From positions 62,001 through 126,000 of the forward strand of contig NZ_FQVB01000011.1 in the NCBI RefSeq assembly GCF_900129305.1: a stretch of 64,000 nt of DNA, read 5' to 3'. Origin of the DNA: Desulfacinum infernum DSM 9756 (GTDB lineage Bacteria > Desulfobacterota > Syntrophobacteria > Syntrophobacterales > DSM-9756). The notes under the pieces were generated by a model, which did no database searches, had not been told where the DNA came from, and was given only the letters and a program-made list of their open reading frames with translations. This document shows positions 56,902 to 64,000 of the stretch, in pieces (position 1 is the stretch's first letter; each line of letters opens with the position of its first letter). Made by a program: the position numbers and the translations under genes.

Positions 56902-57899
56902 TACGAGACCTCCTTTCCTGGCTTATCCGCATCGGCGGGCTCCTTCGTTGCCAGCACGCGCAGCCGCCCCATGCCCCGGCTTCCCATGCCGCCGATCCCG
57001 AGATGTTCCAGATAAGAATGGGCATCAGTAATAGCATCTCTGACTTTCTCCGGTGAGTCGACCGCCTTCACATCATCTCGATCGATCTTAAAGTGTTTTG
57101 GATTCCGGCAGATTACCTCCCAAAAGAGCACTGTGCCTCGAGGCAGGGCCTCATAGGTGAACAGCGCCCCTTCCTCGGCCGCTCCAGTGGCCGGATCGAT
57201 GGCGACCGATGTCCGAACTTCGAGGTTGCTGTTCACGATATGGCTGAACAGTTTGTCCGAGACGACAGCCAAGCGGCTGATGATGTAATTCGGTATCCCC
57301 AGCGCTTTGAATTGATCTTTGAATTGATCATTCGCAGTGAGTGGTTTCCAATCCGTCTTGACCGGCAAAAGAAGCCAGCCGAGATTCATGTGAACTGCCC
57401 CGCCGTCCGTTTCACGGTAAACGACCTGCTGCTCCGGCAGGTCCCCCAGTTCTGCGAATTCCGCAATGCTGGTTTGCCGCAATGCCATTGGGCACGTGAT
57501 CCATTGCGGCCCCAATTGCGACGCCACGGGAAAGAGCAGCACCTGCATATCGCTAAATGCCGCCAGTCCCGCGAAACCGCCACTTGCGCCGATGCCTTTG
57601 GCAAAGCCGAACACGGTACACACAGGGCAATCGGCCTTTCCGCAATGGCCGCCGGCACCGTCGCGCTCCGGCTGACCCAGGCCGGCACACTTGGGGTATT
57701 TCCCCTTTGCCATGGCCGTGTAGGCTCGCATGACCCCTGCAAGACTCGATCCAGGAATTTTGGGAATCCGTGTCACCGGGTCGCGCACGATGGTGTTATC
57801 CACCCGGCCCAGCCGAGCTCCGCCTGTACCGACATGGATGGGATCGAGCGCCATGCCGGCAAACGGAAAAGTCACAAAACCCCGATTGTTTGTTGTCAT
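56901..57899 (-). CDS. cmr4: Backbone RAMP and RNA slicer Cmr4
   Basis: The 332-residue protein has PIHVGTGGARLGRVDN, PKIPGSSLAGVMRAY, a Cys4 insert (C71, C86, C91, C94) and FGFAKG...FSDMQVLLFPV, all typical of Cmr4. Asp34 in RVDNTIVRD aligns with the catalytic Asp of Cmr4 that cuts bound target RNA every six bases. A C-terminal glycine loop GGMGSRGMGRLRV closes the RAMP fold. It overlaps the large-subunit gene by 4 bases. Confidence 0.92.
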   Translation of the reverse strand: MTTNNRGFVTFPFAGMALDPIHVGTGGARLGRVDNTIVRDPVTRIPKIPGSSLAGVMRAYTAMAKGKYPKCAGLGQPERDGAGGHCGKADCPVCTVFGFAKGIGASGGFAGLAAFSDMQVLLFPVASQLGPQWITCPMALRQTSIAEFAELGDLPEQQVVYRETDGGAVHMNLGWLLLPVKTDWKPLTANDQFKDQFKALGIPNYIISRLAVVSDKLFSHIVNSNLEVRTSVAIDPATGAAEEGALFTYEALPRGTVLFWEVICRNPKHFKIDRDDVKAVDSPEKVRDAITDAHSYLEHLGIGGMGSRGMGRLRVLATKEPADADKPGKEVS

Positions 57900-60800
57900 C
57901 GGTCACCTCCTGTCTGCGTTCGGCCACGCACAGGCAGGCCGGACACTTGCTCTTTTAATACGCTCATGTGCCATTCCAGGCTCCAGTCCAAAAGCCCGTC
58001 TCCGGCGGCTTCCACCAACATTTCAAGGCAAGCGCCTCGAACACCCAGACGTTCATGGAACACCGCGCGGGCGAAATCGAGCCAGGCCGTTTTTCCTCCC
58101 TCGAACCATGTACCATCCGCTCCTTGCCAGGCATCGCGCCGCTCGACAATTTCCGACCATGCGCCGCGGAGCGCGGACTGACTTGGTGCGTGCCGCCCCA
58201 TCAGCCGCCAGAGATCGCGCATCCGCGGCCATTCCGTTAGCTGTCTGCGACGAAACGGTTCGAAACGCCTGGCCGTGCTATCCATGAAGACTGTGGCAAT
58301 AAGCGATGGATAAAGGAGAACCCCGTCCCCGCTTCGCAAGTCCTTCGCGTGCCGATAGACCTGACCGTTGGGATGCTGGAAATCCAGAGGAAAGCGGACT
58401 TGGTTATCTTCCACTGCCAGGTACGGATAAAATACGTCTTCCCGTCCATCGGGGACTCTGATGGGTATGGTTTGAAGAATCTCTTGCCGATGATCCAGCG
58501 ACTTGATGCTGAGAGTAGTGACGCCCTTCTGCGTTTCGCATCCCGCCACCCGCCAGGTTTCAGGCTTCTGAATCCCATCCAAATCACTCTCGATGGTCCG
58601 TGCCGCTTCTATCACGGCCTGAAAGGGCGTCATCCTGGGAAATGCCACGACCCCGACTCGTAGCGGCAGCCGGTCCCAGACACGGGCGAATTGGTCGCGC
58701 CATGCTTCAACCGCCCGGTCCACACAAGCCGATGCGGCTTCAAGCGGCAGAAGGACCCGGAAGCGCACCGGCGAAAGATCCAGAGGGATCACCGGATGAT
58801 AAACGCCCAGAGCGTCAGCAGCATCCGCTGCCGAATGCACCACAAGTGGTTTGGCGTCTACGCTATCGTCCGCTTTCAACTCCAGAGTGATTCCCCGCAA
58901 GCAATCCTTGTCTTGCTCCGGTTTCAGAAGTCGGGCCAGGTTGCAGATGGTGAGGAAGTCCTCTGTTTGTTCCCTATACAACAGGCTTACAGGCGCATCC
59001 CCATAACGTCCGCCATAGGTCTGCCGGTCTTCCCATGAACCGGAAGAACGGTTATCCGGCTTGAGAACCAATCGGCGCACGCGCCAGCGGTTCCGGTCCG
59101 CAGCCGCTATGTCGCGGAATTCGGCAAGCAAGGCTTTGAAGAAATCCTCGGCCTGCCGCTCAAAGCGATAAATGCGACCCGGTGAGGCGAGTTTACGGAA
59201 CAACTGATGTGTGAGCCATCCAGCGCGTACGCTCTCGTCAATGTCCTTCCATTGAGGCGAGTCGGCGCGATCCTCGACGATTTTGGAGAAAAAAGATGGC
59301 CAATCTTTCTCGTGCTGGTACCCCTCCTGGAGGTTGCTCAGCACGGGGTCTGTCTTGTCAAAGGACTGGAGTTTTCCTTTGATGTACTGAAAGAGGCTAT
59401 CGCAACAGGTGGACGGATCGATGGGGTTTGGCTGGTTTTTTAGTATGGGATTGAACTTGCGCCATTCTGAAATGGCCTGGGTCCTGAGCGCGTCCAGGCG
59501 GGTTCCGTCAAGCCAGGGCTCGATGTCCAGGTTCATGGTGACGAGGGCGACCCGGTCATTGGCATCGGCCACCTCGCTGATCCAGATGGTGTCTGATCCG
59601 AACTTCCCCTCAAGCCACATGTCCAGACGGTGAGTCCGCCGCGCCTTGCAAGGGGCGCAAGGCATTTGCTTGTCTGTCACTGATGGGCTTCTACGCACAA
59701 GACATACCGGGCAGACATGGCCCTTCGACGAATCCTGGTCAGGAATCCTCCAATCGCGGAAGACCGGCACAACCATTGTCTCCCGCGCCTTCCGGATTTC
59801 CGCCGTCATCCCGACAAGAGAGCGGGAGGGCTCGCTGATGCTGCAATAGGGAGGCATCTCAAGGTTGGCGTCACTGGCGTAACCATCTATCTGCTCAGCC
59901 AGCCAGTCTTGCCACTCGGCGATCTGCAAATCGCCGCCTCGGTACCCTTGTTTGTCGTGGCCGAATCGCTCCCCTGGGAACGAAAAGACACAGGTCTCGC
60001 CGTCCCTGTACAGCAGGGAGCCTACAGCCAGATCGGCCTCAACGAGCTTGCAGACGTTGATGAAAAACTCGTCCAGCGCCAGGCGCGCGCCGGTCCAGTC
60101 GCCGATCTTAACCGCCCGGGCCTCATAGTGGTCCGCACCGATCCCGACGGTCAAGAGCCGCCAACGGGTCTCTTGTTTGAGTCCATTGCTGGACCAGGGG
60201 AACGAGCTGCCTTCCAGAATCGCACCGGCCGCGGCGCTTTTGAACAAAGCGGCTGCGACATAGGACTGATCAAACAGCGTGACGTCGTTGTTCGGCAACC
60301 TGGTTTCGGCCAGGGTGCTGGAAAACTCCTTGCGTAGCCATCCTTCGGGCCCCACAGCTTCATCCCGCCAACGCCACCAGCCATCAATGTCGTTTGGGGA
60401 ACCATTTTTGCCAAGTTGCTGCAGCACTGTGAGGAGCTGCACAATCTGCTCAAGCAGCCGCTTCCAACCAGATTCGGTCAGCAATTCAGGCGGGTCGGCC
60501 AATAGATTGCGGGCAGGGTGGCCGAAGGCCGTGGACAACCACATGTGGGTGACATCCTGGCCCAGGTATTTGGCGGTGGCTGACGGCAGATTCTTTTCGA
60601 TGCCCGACGCCATGGCGTGACCGGCCTGAAGCAAGCCAAGCAACCCTTTGTCTCTTTTCGTATGCTTCCTGATATACTCCGTAAACGTGGCGGGCCAGGC
60701 GTCTCTGTTCAGCGTGAAGTTGTCTTTCACCCATTTAAGTTGATCATCCCAAGGGAAAGCAGGACTTTCTATTTCATCCCACTTTTCGTATTCGTAGTCA

Positions 60801-60934
60801 TTTTTTTGTCCACCGTGCCCACGAAGGAAATCAATCTTCGCCTTGCCGGTCATATGGAGCCAGCCGATTGCCTCACACGCCAGAAGCAAAGGGCGATGCT
60901 GCCGCAACGTGTCCGGAGGTTGAAATCCCGTCAT
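57896..60934 (-). CDS. csx11: Csx11/Cas10-like large subunit, degenerate active sites
   Basis: The 1012-residue type III large subunit has an N-terminal HD-region remnant (ACEAIGWLHMTGKAK, where HD reads His27-Met28) and a second motif NDVTLFDQSYVAAAL (216-230). The palm domain (261-320) has GGDD replaced by DGET (YRDGETCVFSFP, 309-320), and there is a zinc finger (CPVC 408-411, CAPC 426-429). Loss of cyclase residues is typical of type III-C (MTH326/csx11). It probably acts as scaffold and target-sensing subunit without making cyclic oligoadenylate. Confidence 0.82.
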   Translation of the reverse strand: MTGFQPPDTLRQHRPLLLACEAIGWLHMTGKAKIDFLRGHGGQKNDYEYEKWDEIESPAFPWDDQLKWVKDNFTLNRDAWPATFTEYIRKHTKRDKGLLGLLQAGHAMASGIEKNLPSATAKYLGQDVTHMWLSTAFGHPARNLLADPPELLTESGWKRLLEQIVQLLTVLQQLGKNGSPNDIDGWWRWRDEAVGPEGWLRKEFSSTLAETRLPNNDVTLFDQSYVAAALFKSAAAGAILEGSSFPWSSNGLKQETRWRLLTVGIGADHYEARAVKIGDWTGARLALDEFFINVCKLVEADLAVGSLLYRDGETCVFSFPGERFGHDKQGYRGGDLQIAEWQDWLAEQIDGYASDANLEMPPYCSISEPSRSLVGMTAEIRKARETMVVPVFRDWRIPDQDSSKGHVCPVCLVRRSPSVTDKQMPCAPCKARRTHRLDMWLEGKFGSDTIWISEVADANDRVALVTMNLDIEPWLDGTRLDALRTQAISEWRKFNPILKNQPNPIDPSTCCDSLFQYIKGKLQSFDKTDPVLSNLQEGYQHEKDWPSFFSKIVEDRADSPQWKDIDESVRAGWLTHQLFRKLASPGRIYRFERQAEDFFKALLAEFRDIAAADRNRWRVRRLVLKPDNRSSGSWEDRQTYGGRYGDAPVSLLYREQTEDFLTICNLARLLKPEQDKDCLRGITLELKADDSVDAKPLVVHSAADAADALGVYHPVIPLDLSPVRFRVLLPLEAASACVDRAVEAWRDQFARVWDRLPLRVGVVAFPRMTPFQAVIEAARTIESDLDGIQKPETWRVAGCETQKGVTTLSIKSLDHRQEILQTIPIRVPDGREDVFYPYLAVEDNQVRFPLDFQHPNGQVYRHAKDLRSGDGVLLYPSLIATVFMDSTARRFEPFRRRQLTEWPRMRDLWRLMGRHAPSQSALRGAWSEIVERRDAWQGADGTWFEGGKTAWLDFARAVFHERLGVRGACLEMLVEAAGDGLLDWSLEWHMSVLKEQVSGLPVRGRTQTGGDR

Positions 60935-61962
60935 TGGTCCCCTCCCTTCCGGGCGATTCGGCTTTTCATCTCCGCTTTGAATCCTTCCGCGTCCTTATGC
61001 GTGAAGGAACCGGCTGGGGCTTGCTCATGTACCAGAGTGCCAAGGTCCTTGAGGCTGTGGAGAGTCTTCTTTATTGGTCGAGTTTCAGCCTTTGAAGGTT
61101 GCGCGGAGGCCTTCACATGACCTGTCCACTCATCGATCTTCGCAGTACCCCAGCCGGCGGTGCGTTTGGCGGAAATGCCATACGTTTCGAGAAGCGCCCT
61201 TATACTGTCGATGAAGCCGCCGATAAATTCGGCGGGCGTGAGTTTATCGTTTTCGATTTCTCCCGGCAGGGGCGCATAGAGCAGCCGCAACCTGCCTCTT
61301 GTCCCTGCCGGGACGACCTCATAGTAAATGGGCTGAGTCCCGGCGCGACGGCTGCGGCTGTGGGGATTGATCACCTCGAAGCCAACCTTGTTGAACCAGG
61401 TCGGATAAAAGACGAGGGCGCCGGCGCGGAATCGCTCATCTTCCCCTTTTTCATTGCCGAAAAGGTGGACGATCCAGGAAGGATCGTTCCAACCATCCAT
61501 TTTCATCTCGTGCTCTTCCAGATGCTCGCGCAAACCGGCCTGCATCCTGCACGCCCAGCGAAGAAGTCCCTTCCAGGAGGCCGCGGACATGAACGGCACT
61601 CCGAAGACCCGGTCCTTGCGTACCGGGTTATCCAGCACGTGAAAGGGGCGGTCGTCCTTCGAGTACCAGGGGGATGCCAGCGTAAAAGAAACATCGATGC
61701 CGAACCAGGTCGAATCCGGCGGGGAAGTATGGTCGGGCTCAAGGTGAAGAGCCGAAGGGAGTTTGAGATCCAGTTCAGCCGCCCGTTTCATGTAGCATTT
61801 GCGGGCTTCGTTTTTGGGGTCAGGCGCTTTCTGCGCTTGCGGTTTATCCTGGCAGGACCAGACCGCACATCCATCCACAAAGCCTGCAGCGAGACCGCCT
61901 TCATTCACCCGTTTCGGGCATGCTTTGTTTTCGGCCAGGGAGGCGTAATAATCGAAAGTCAT
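60931..61962 (-). CDS. cmr6: RAMP protein, Cmr6-like
   Basis: The 343-residue RAMP has FTLASPWYSKDDRPFHVLDN, FGVPFMSAASWKGLLRWACR and the glycine loop SAKRTAGWGTAKIDEW. These fit Cmr6-type subunits that cap the 3' side of the crRNA in Cmr complexes. ATG 61962 follows GGAGAGG. It overlaps cmr1 and the large-subunit gene by 4 bases each. The C-terminal Lys/Ala-rich tail is variable. Confidence 0.75.
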   Translation of the reverse strand: MTFDYYASLAENKACPKRVNEGGLAAGFVDGCAVWSCQDKPQAQKAPDPKNEARKCYMKRAAELDLKLPSALHLEPDHTSPPDSTWFGIDVSFTLASPWYSKDDRPFHVLDNPVRKDRVFGVPFMSAASWKGLLRWACRMQAGLREHLEEHEMKMDGWNDPSWIVHLFGNEKGEDERFRAGALVFYPTWFNKVGFEVINPHSRSRRAGTQPIYYEVVPAGTRGRLRLLYAPLPGEIENDKLTPAEFIGGFIDSIRALLETYGISAKRTAGWGTAKIDEWTGHVKASAQPSKAETRPIKKTLHSLKDLGTLVHEQAPAGSFTHKDAEGFKAEMKSRIARKGGDQ

Positions 61963-63029
61963 GAGCACCTCTCCTTCCCGGCGAATAGTTGATCGATGAT
62001 CTTGTCTCCGGTGAGAAAATCCCAGCCGCTTTGCCCCCATACCTTCGTCAGACGTCTCTTCATGGTGTCGAAATCGATCAGTCCGGGTTTCACGAAGCCG
62101 AAGGTTCTCGCGGGGTTCTTGAAACTGAGCACCTTCTTGCTCTCCTGCTGAGAGCCAGCAAGCCATCTGGATATTTCATCATTACTATTGGCAAGTTGTT
62201 CGCTCGCGCGCTTCGGGTGCCGTTTTGCCTTCGGGCACTTGTTCGGCGGATTGTGGACTTGACCGCAATCAAGGCACGTCTTGCTCTCTTTTCTGCCTAG
62301 CACCTTGTTAAAAGAACTAGCGCTGGTGGTCTCTCGCGTTAGTGTCTTCATCTTAACAAACCAGAAGAATTCGAGTGATGCCCAAGCAAAATCAGCATCT
62401 ATTGCTTTTGATTCCGGTTTTCTCCACCGCTCCTGGCGAACGTACTTTTTCACTTCCGTAACGTTCAGGTTTGTTATTCGCGGATTGACTTTGACAATCT
62501 CCACGATGCCGTAATCTTGATGATGCGTTTCTCCCGTCCGACTGGGTTCGTCCGTTGGCTTGAATACCGTCTTGCCGCCGATGGCCCCGTATTCGGCGAT
62601 CAAGCGAAGTGTGGCGTCCAGGAGGGCCCATTCTTCATCACAGATCGGACGGAGGGGTGTGAACCGAAGATTGAAAGTATCGTTTTGTTTGATCTGACCT
62701 GTCTTGGTACCGCTATTCTCATCCAAGACTTCAAATCTGAACTTCCGCGCCCAGCCGGTGCAGCCAAATAGTTCACAAACAACACAGCGTTTTCCATCTT
62801 TGTCTGGACAGCGGATGTGATCAGAAGGATCGCAGGTACCACCGCCCAGACCACGGACCAATACCTCGAACCACCAGCGGATGGAACCGAGCAGGCCGGT
62901 GGTGATCAGACGGTCAGGACCAGTTTTTTCCTTAATCTGGCCGTTCTTTTCTTTAAGTGCGACCGACCCGGTCCACAAGTCCGTCAATGCCTTGAATTGA
63001 TAGGTTCGTTCACCATTTGCAGTGGCCAT
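61959..63029 (-). CDS. cmr1: RAMP protein Cmr1
   Basis: The 356-residue protein has the Cmr1 signatures FKALTDLWTGSVA and DRLITTGLLGSIRWWFEVLVRGL. A Cys-rich core (C66, C74, C82, C85, C90) precedes FGCTGWARKFRF. It also carries an inserted zinc-ribbon-like segment (CLDC 252-255, C265, H271) not expected in Cmr1. It lies 16 bases downstream of the DUF499 ATPase gene and opens the Cmr part of the operon. Confidence 0.9.
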   Translation of the reverse strand: MATANGERTYQFKALTDLWTGSVALKEKNGQIKEKTGPDRLITTGLLGSIRWWFEVLVRGLGGGTCDPSDHIRCPDKDGKRCVVCELFGCTGWARKFRFEVLDENSGTKTGQIKQNDTFNLRFTPLRPICDEEWALLDATLRLIAEYGAIGGKTVFKPTDEPSRTGETHHQDYGIVEIVKVNPRITNLNVTEVKKYVRQERWRKPESKAIDADFAWASLEFFWFVKMKTLTRETTSASSFNKVLGRKESKTCLDCGQVHNPPNKCPKAKRHPKRASEQLANSNDEISRWLAGSQQESKKVLSFKNPARTFGFVKPGLIDFDTMKRRLTKVWGQSGWDFLTGDKIIDQLFAGKERCS

Positions 63030-63045
63030 GGTTTACCTCACTTTG

Positions 63046-64000
63046 TCATTCCTCCACAGTCCGCTCGATATCTGCTTCGTCCAGCGGTTCGTCCACGGCA
63101 TTGCGTAGCCACGATGGGTCGAAACCGGCAGCCGACGAGCCTTCGATTCGGATTCGCACCTTGGCTCCATCGGATTTGTCGGCCAGGTTCGCGATGGCCG
63201 GAAACGCCTTGAAGACCTGTTCCCGAGTGGCTTCGAAGACAAAAGCGACCCGTTTCCTTCGTCCGGAAACATCCGTGCCTGTCGTGACTGGGCCAGTACC
63301 GGTTCCGACACCCCTTCCGGCCACACCTTCTTGGACGCTCGGTGGAGGAACTGCGCCGGTGTCGACAGGGAATGCGCCGGTGGGTTGGGCCGTCGGGGCT
63401 TCCGGGATTGCTTGCGGCATCATAAGAAAGCCGGAATCGAAATCGACTTCGTCATCGGCAATAGAGCGGCCGAGAATCACCTTGTCGCGATTTACCTGGT
63501 ACTTTCCATCAGGACCGAGAACAGGACTGCCTTCGCTCGCATAGGCGAAGACGCTTTCCGATACACCTCGAGCGATCCCCTTGCGCAGGACGGATGCGGA
63601 TTCCAACCGGGGCGGCGCAATATCCCGGAAAAACGACTCCAGTACATCGGATGCCTTGATGCCCATGAGCGGGGGCTCTCCCTCGTTTACGGATTCGCCG
63701 AGCCGCACTCGCTCGGCGATTTTCCTTGGTGTCACCGATCCGTGAATCCGTGGCGTACCCACACTGGTGAGCAGTTCCATAATGCGCTCGTGGACGCCGG
63801 TTGCCTGAAGCGGACGTCCGCCCCGTTCCACCTTTTCGATCTCCAGTTCGCCGTCCTGAACCCAAGGCAACCACACGGCCGTGTACAGCTCCCGAAAGCA
63901 TGACTCAGCCGCGGCCTGCTCGGTGCGCTTCCTCTCCCGGAGTTGGTCGAGCTGGTCCTTGGTGAGCCGGAGCTGCTGCTTCTTGGCTTCCACGCGGTCG
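63046..64000 (-). CDS. DUF499 (COG1483) AAA+ ATPase, C-terminal part
   Basis: The frame is open to the window edge, so only the last ~318 residues are seen. The end ATREQVFKAFPAIANLADKS, IRIEGSSAAGFDPSWLRNAV, EEPLDEADIER-like (DEPLDEADIERTVEE) is characteristic of DUF499 ATPases, which are often encoded with DUF1156 DNA methylases in defence islands. A Pro/Gly/Thr-rich linker (~residues 200-245) separates two domains. The 16-base gap to cmr1 implies co-transcription. The ATPase motifs lie outside the window. Confidence 0.82.
   Translation of the reverse strand, partial: DRVEAKKQQLRLTKDQLDQLRERKRTEQAAAESCFRELYTAVWLPWVQDGELEIEKVERGGRPLQATGVHERIMELLTSVGTPRIHGSVTPRKIAERVRLGESVNEGEPPLMGIKASDVLESFFRDIAPPRLESASVLRKGIARGVSESVFAYASEGSPVLGPDGKYQVNRDKVILGRSIADDEVDFDSGFLMMPQAIPEAPTAQPTGAFPVDTGAVPPPSVQEGVAGRGVGTGTGPVTTGTDVSGRRKRVAFVFEATREQVFKAFPAIANLADKSDGAKVRIRIEGSSAAGFDPSWLRNAVDEPLDEADIERTVEE

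Overview
The window is GC-rich bacterial chromosome. Several features together point to an anaerobic, sulfate-reducing or syntrophic member of the Desulfobacterota, of the Syntrophobacterales/Desulfacinum type. These are a four-subunit 2-oxoacid:ferredoxin oxidoreductase, a corrinoid methyltransferase cluster with its reductive activator, TRAP and TTT substrate-binding transporters, an EF-G with the HIDSGKTT motif, and a sigma-54 regulator. That placement is inferred from gene content and protein style. No rRNA or species-level marker is present.

Layout. Positions 1-9074 (+ strand) carry groES (3' end only), groEL, rpoZ, a small hypothetical gene, dnaJ, a zinc-ribbon mini-protein, and a four-gene ABC-transporter operon of the GldA/GldF/GldG/DUF4340 kind. 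Positions 9081-17217 (- strand) carry queF, rmuC, two poorly known genes (one a RecA-like ATPase), fusA, a MepA-LysM murein endopeptidase and a Cys-rich mini-protein. Positions 17329-24186 (+) carry tadA, two tRNA-Ser genes, dnaX, the ybaB family gene, recR and then porCDAB behind a good sigma-70 promoter. Positions 24777-30769 hold a pyrimidine-dimer glycosylase that appears to start with ATT (-), csoR with a heavy-metal P-type ATPase (+), and a dctPQM TRAP transporter (+).

Positions 31138-38847 form a C1/corrinoid island. On the - strand it encodes an MFS transporter, a UroD-family methyltransferase I, a corrinoid protein, a methyl-THF methyltransferase and a RACo-type activator. On the + strand a divergent GntR/UTRA regulator is followed by a second, diverged corrinoid protein. 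Positions 39506-41434 carry an AtoE-type short-chain fatty acid permease and a cyclic-nucleotide-binding-domain protein. Positions 41969-51216 form a tricarboxylate/hydroxy-acid catabolic cluster. A PrpR-type sigma-54 activator (-) faces tctCAB, an aconitase-family LeuCD-like pair, a mandelate-racemase-family enzyme and a tartrate/D-malate-type dehydrogenase (+). Between them lie a textbook -24/-12 promoter and a large palindrome. Positions 51392-54778 repeat the gene arrangement of E. coli yqhC/yqhD/dkgA (AraC regulator, iron alcohol dehydrogenase, aldo-keto reductase). Positions 54779-55636 hold no intact gene, only a short winged-helix remnant and hairpins.

Positions 55637-64000 (- strand) contain the most interesting system. 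It is one tightly overlapped operon encoding the C-terminal part of a DUF499 (COG1483) AAA+ ATPase, then Cmr1, a Cmr6-like RAMP, a Csx11/Cas10-like large subunit, Cmr4, Cmr5 and a last RAMP of the Cmr3/Cas5 group. This matches CRISPR type III-C. By eye, the large subunit has lost both the HD nuclease motif and the GGDD cyclase motif, while Cmr4 keeps its slicer aspartate. No CRISPR array, cas1, cas2 or cas6 is visible in the window. The operon therefore looks like an RNA-cutting effector without second-messenger signalling, transcribed with a DNA-defence-type ATPase.

A dispersed intergenic repeat of about 160-230 bp occurs at least five times, always just downstream of a gene. It has imperfect terminal inverted repeats and two internal palindromes. 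One copy carries a nested insertion with its own inverted ends.
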